NCBI GenBank assembly: GCA_003135255.1
Contig: PLAX01000135.1
Span: forward strand, 3,299 to 9,536
Length of the DNA: 6,238 bases
Source of the DNA: Candidatus Dormiibacterota bacterium
GTDB taxonomy: Bacteria > Chloroflexota > Dormibacteria > Aeolococcales > Aeolococcaceae
Direction of reading: 5' to 3'
Below are positions 6,132 through 6,238 of this stretch, piece after piece (the first letter of the stretch is position 1; every line of letters begins with the position of its first letter). Both the position numbers and the translations under genes were made by a program. The notes under the pieces were generated by a model. That model did no database searches, had not been told where the DNA came from, and saw nothing but the letters and a program-made list of their open reading frames with translations.

Positions 6132-6236
6132 TCAGTCTCCCGCGCGGCTCGGAGGTGCGTCACCGACCGGCCGTGCCCCCGCCTGAGCCGTGTACGCACC
6201 GGTGTGGGAGTGGGTGCGCAGGCTCTTGGCGCGGCC
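6132..6236 (-). CDS. Possible 3' end of a minus-strand gene (partial)
   Basis: Reading leftward from the window edge, one frame gives 34 residues (beginning GRAKSLRTHSHTGAYTAQ) ending in TGA at 6134-6132. The first 16 codons have almost all G or C in the third position, like the confirmed genes; the last part is less regular. If real, the gene is convergent with the GGDEF-EAL gene and ends 17 bp from its stop. I do not recognise the fragment. It may equally be non-coding sequence, since other frames are also open over this short distance. Confidence 0.33.
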   Translation of the reverse strand, partial: GRAKSLRTHSHTGAYTAQAGARPVGDAPPSRAGD

Positions 6237-6238
6237 CC

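Noticed and set aside
1..6238. CRISPR array, tRNA or rRNA gene, insertion sequence, toxin-antitoxin or phage genes
   Set aside because: No regularly spaced repeats, tRNA T-loop, transposase-like protein or terminal inverted repeats were seen on either strand.

Overview
This 6.2 kb window is very GC-rich (third codon positions are almost all G or C) and densely coding. Four complete protein genes are clear, plus a possible 3' fragment of a fifth at the right edge. The high GC, GTG starts, weak or absent Shine-Dalgarno sites on some genes, an InhA-like enoyl-ACP reductase and a KasA-like 'GGHN' motif in the ketosynthase suggest Actinomycetota or a nearby high-GC lineage such as Dormibacterota or Chloroflexota. 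That placement is inference; no rRNA or taxonomic marker is present.

Layout: positions 1-110 show no convincing gene. A DUF72 (YecE-like) TIM-barrel protein lies on the minus strand at 111-1121. It is divergent, across a gap of about 130 bp, from an inositol-monophosphatase-family phosphatase at 1252-2067 (+). After 65 bp come two translationally coupled fatty-acid elongation genes: fabI (2133-2993, GTG start) and fabF (2990-4246, GTG start overlapping the fabI stop by 4 nt). A 200-bp gap (4247-4446) follows. It holds a strong hairpin just after fabF, a 16-bp inverted repeat, a pair of heptamer direct repeats and a -10-like TATGCT placed for a leaderless transcript. Next is a membrane-anchored GGDEF-EAL cyclic-di-GMP enzyme (4447-6114). 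The last ~100 bp may hold the convergent 3' end of a minus-strand gene.

FabF extends acyl-ACP by two carbons and FabI performs the last reduction of each cycle, so the coupled pair is a piece of type II fatty-acid synthesis. Any functional link to the upstream phosphatase rests on position only. The GGDEF-EAL gene looks like a separate transcription unit and has intact residues for both making and degrading c-di-GMP, plus an inhibitory-site motif.

I looked for an undescribed system and found no convincing one. The window reads as ordinary chromosomal housekeeping and signalling genes. The points most worth a second look are the residue changes in both FabF gating loops, the natural Ala at the InhA Ser94 position in FabI, and the structured regulatory gap before the c-di-GMP gene.
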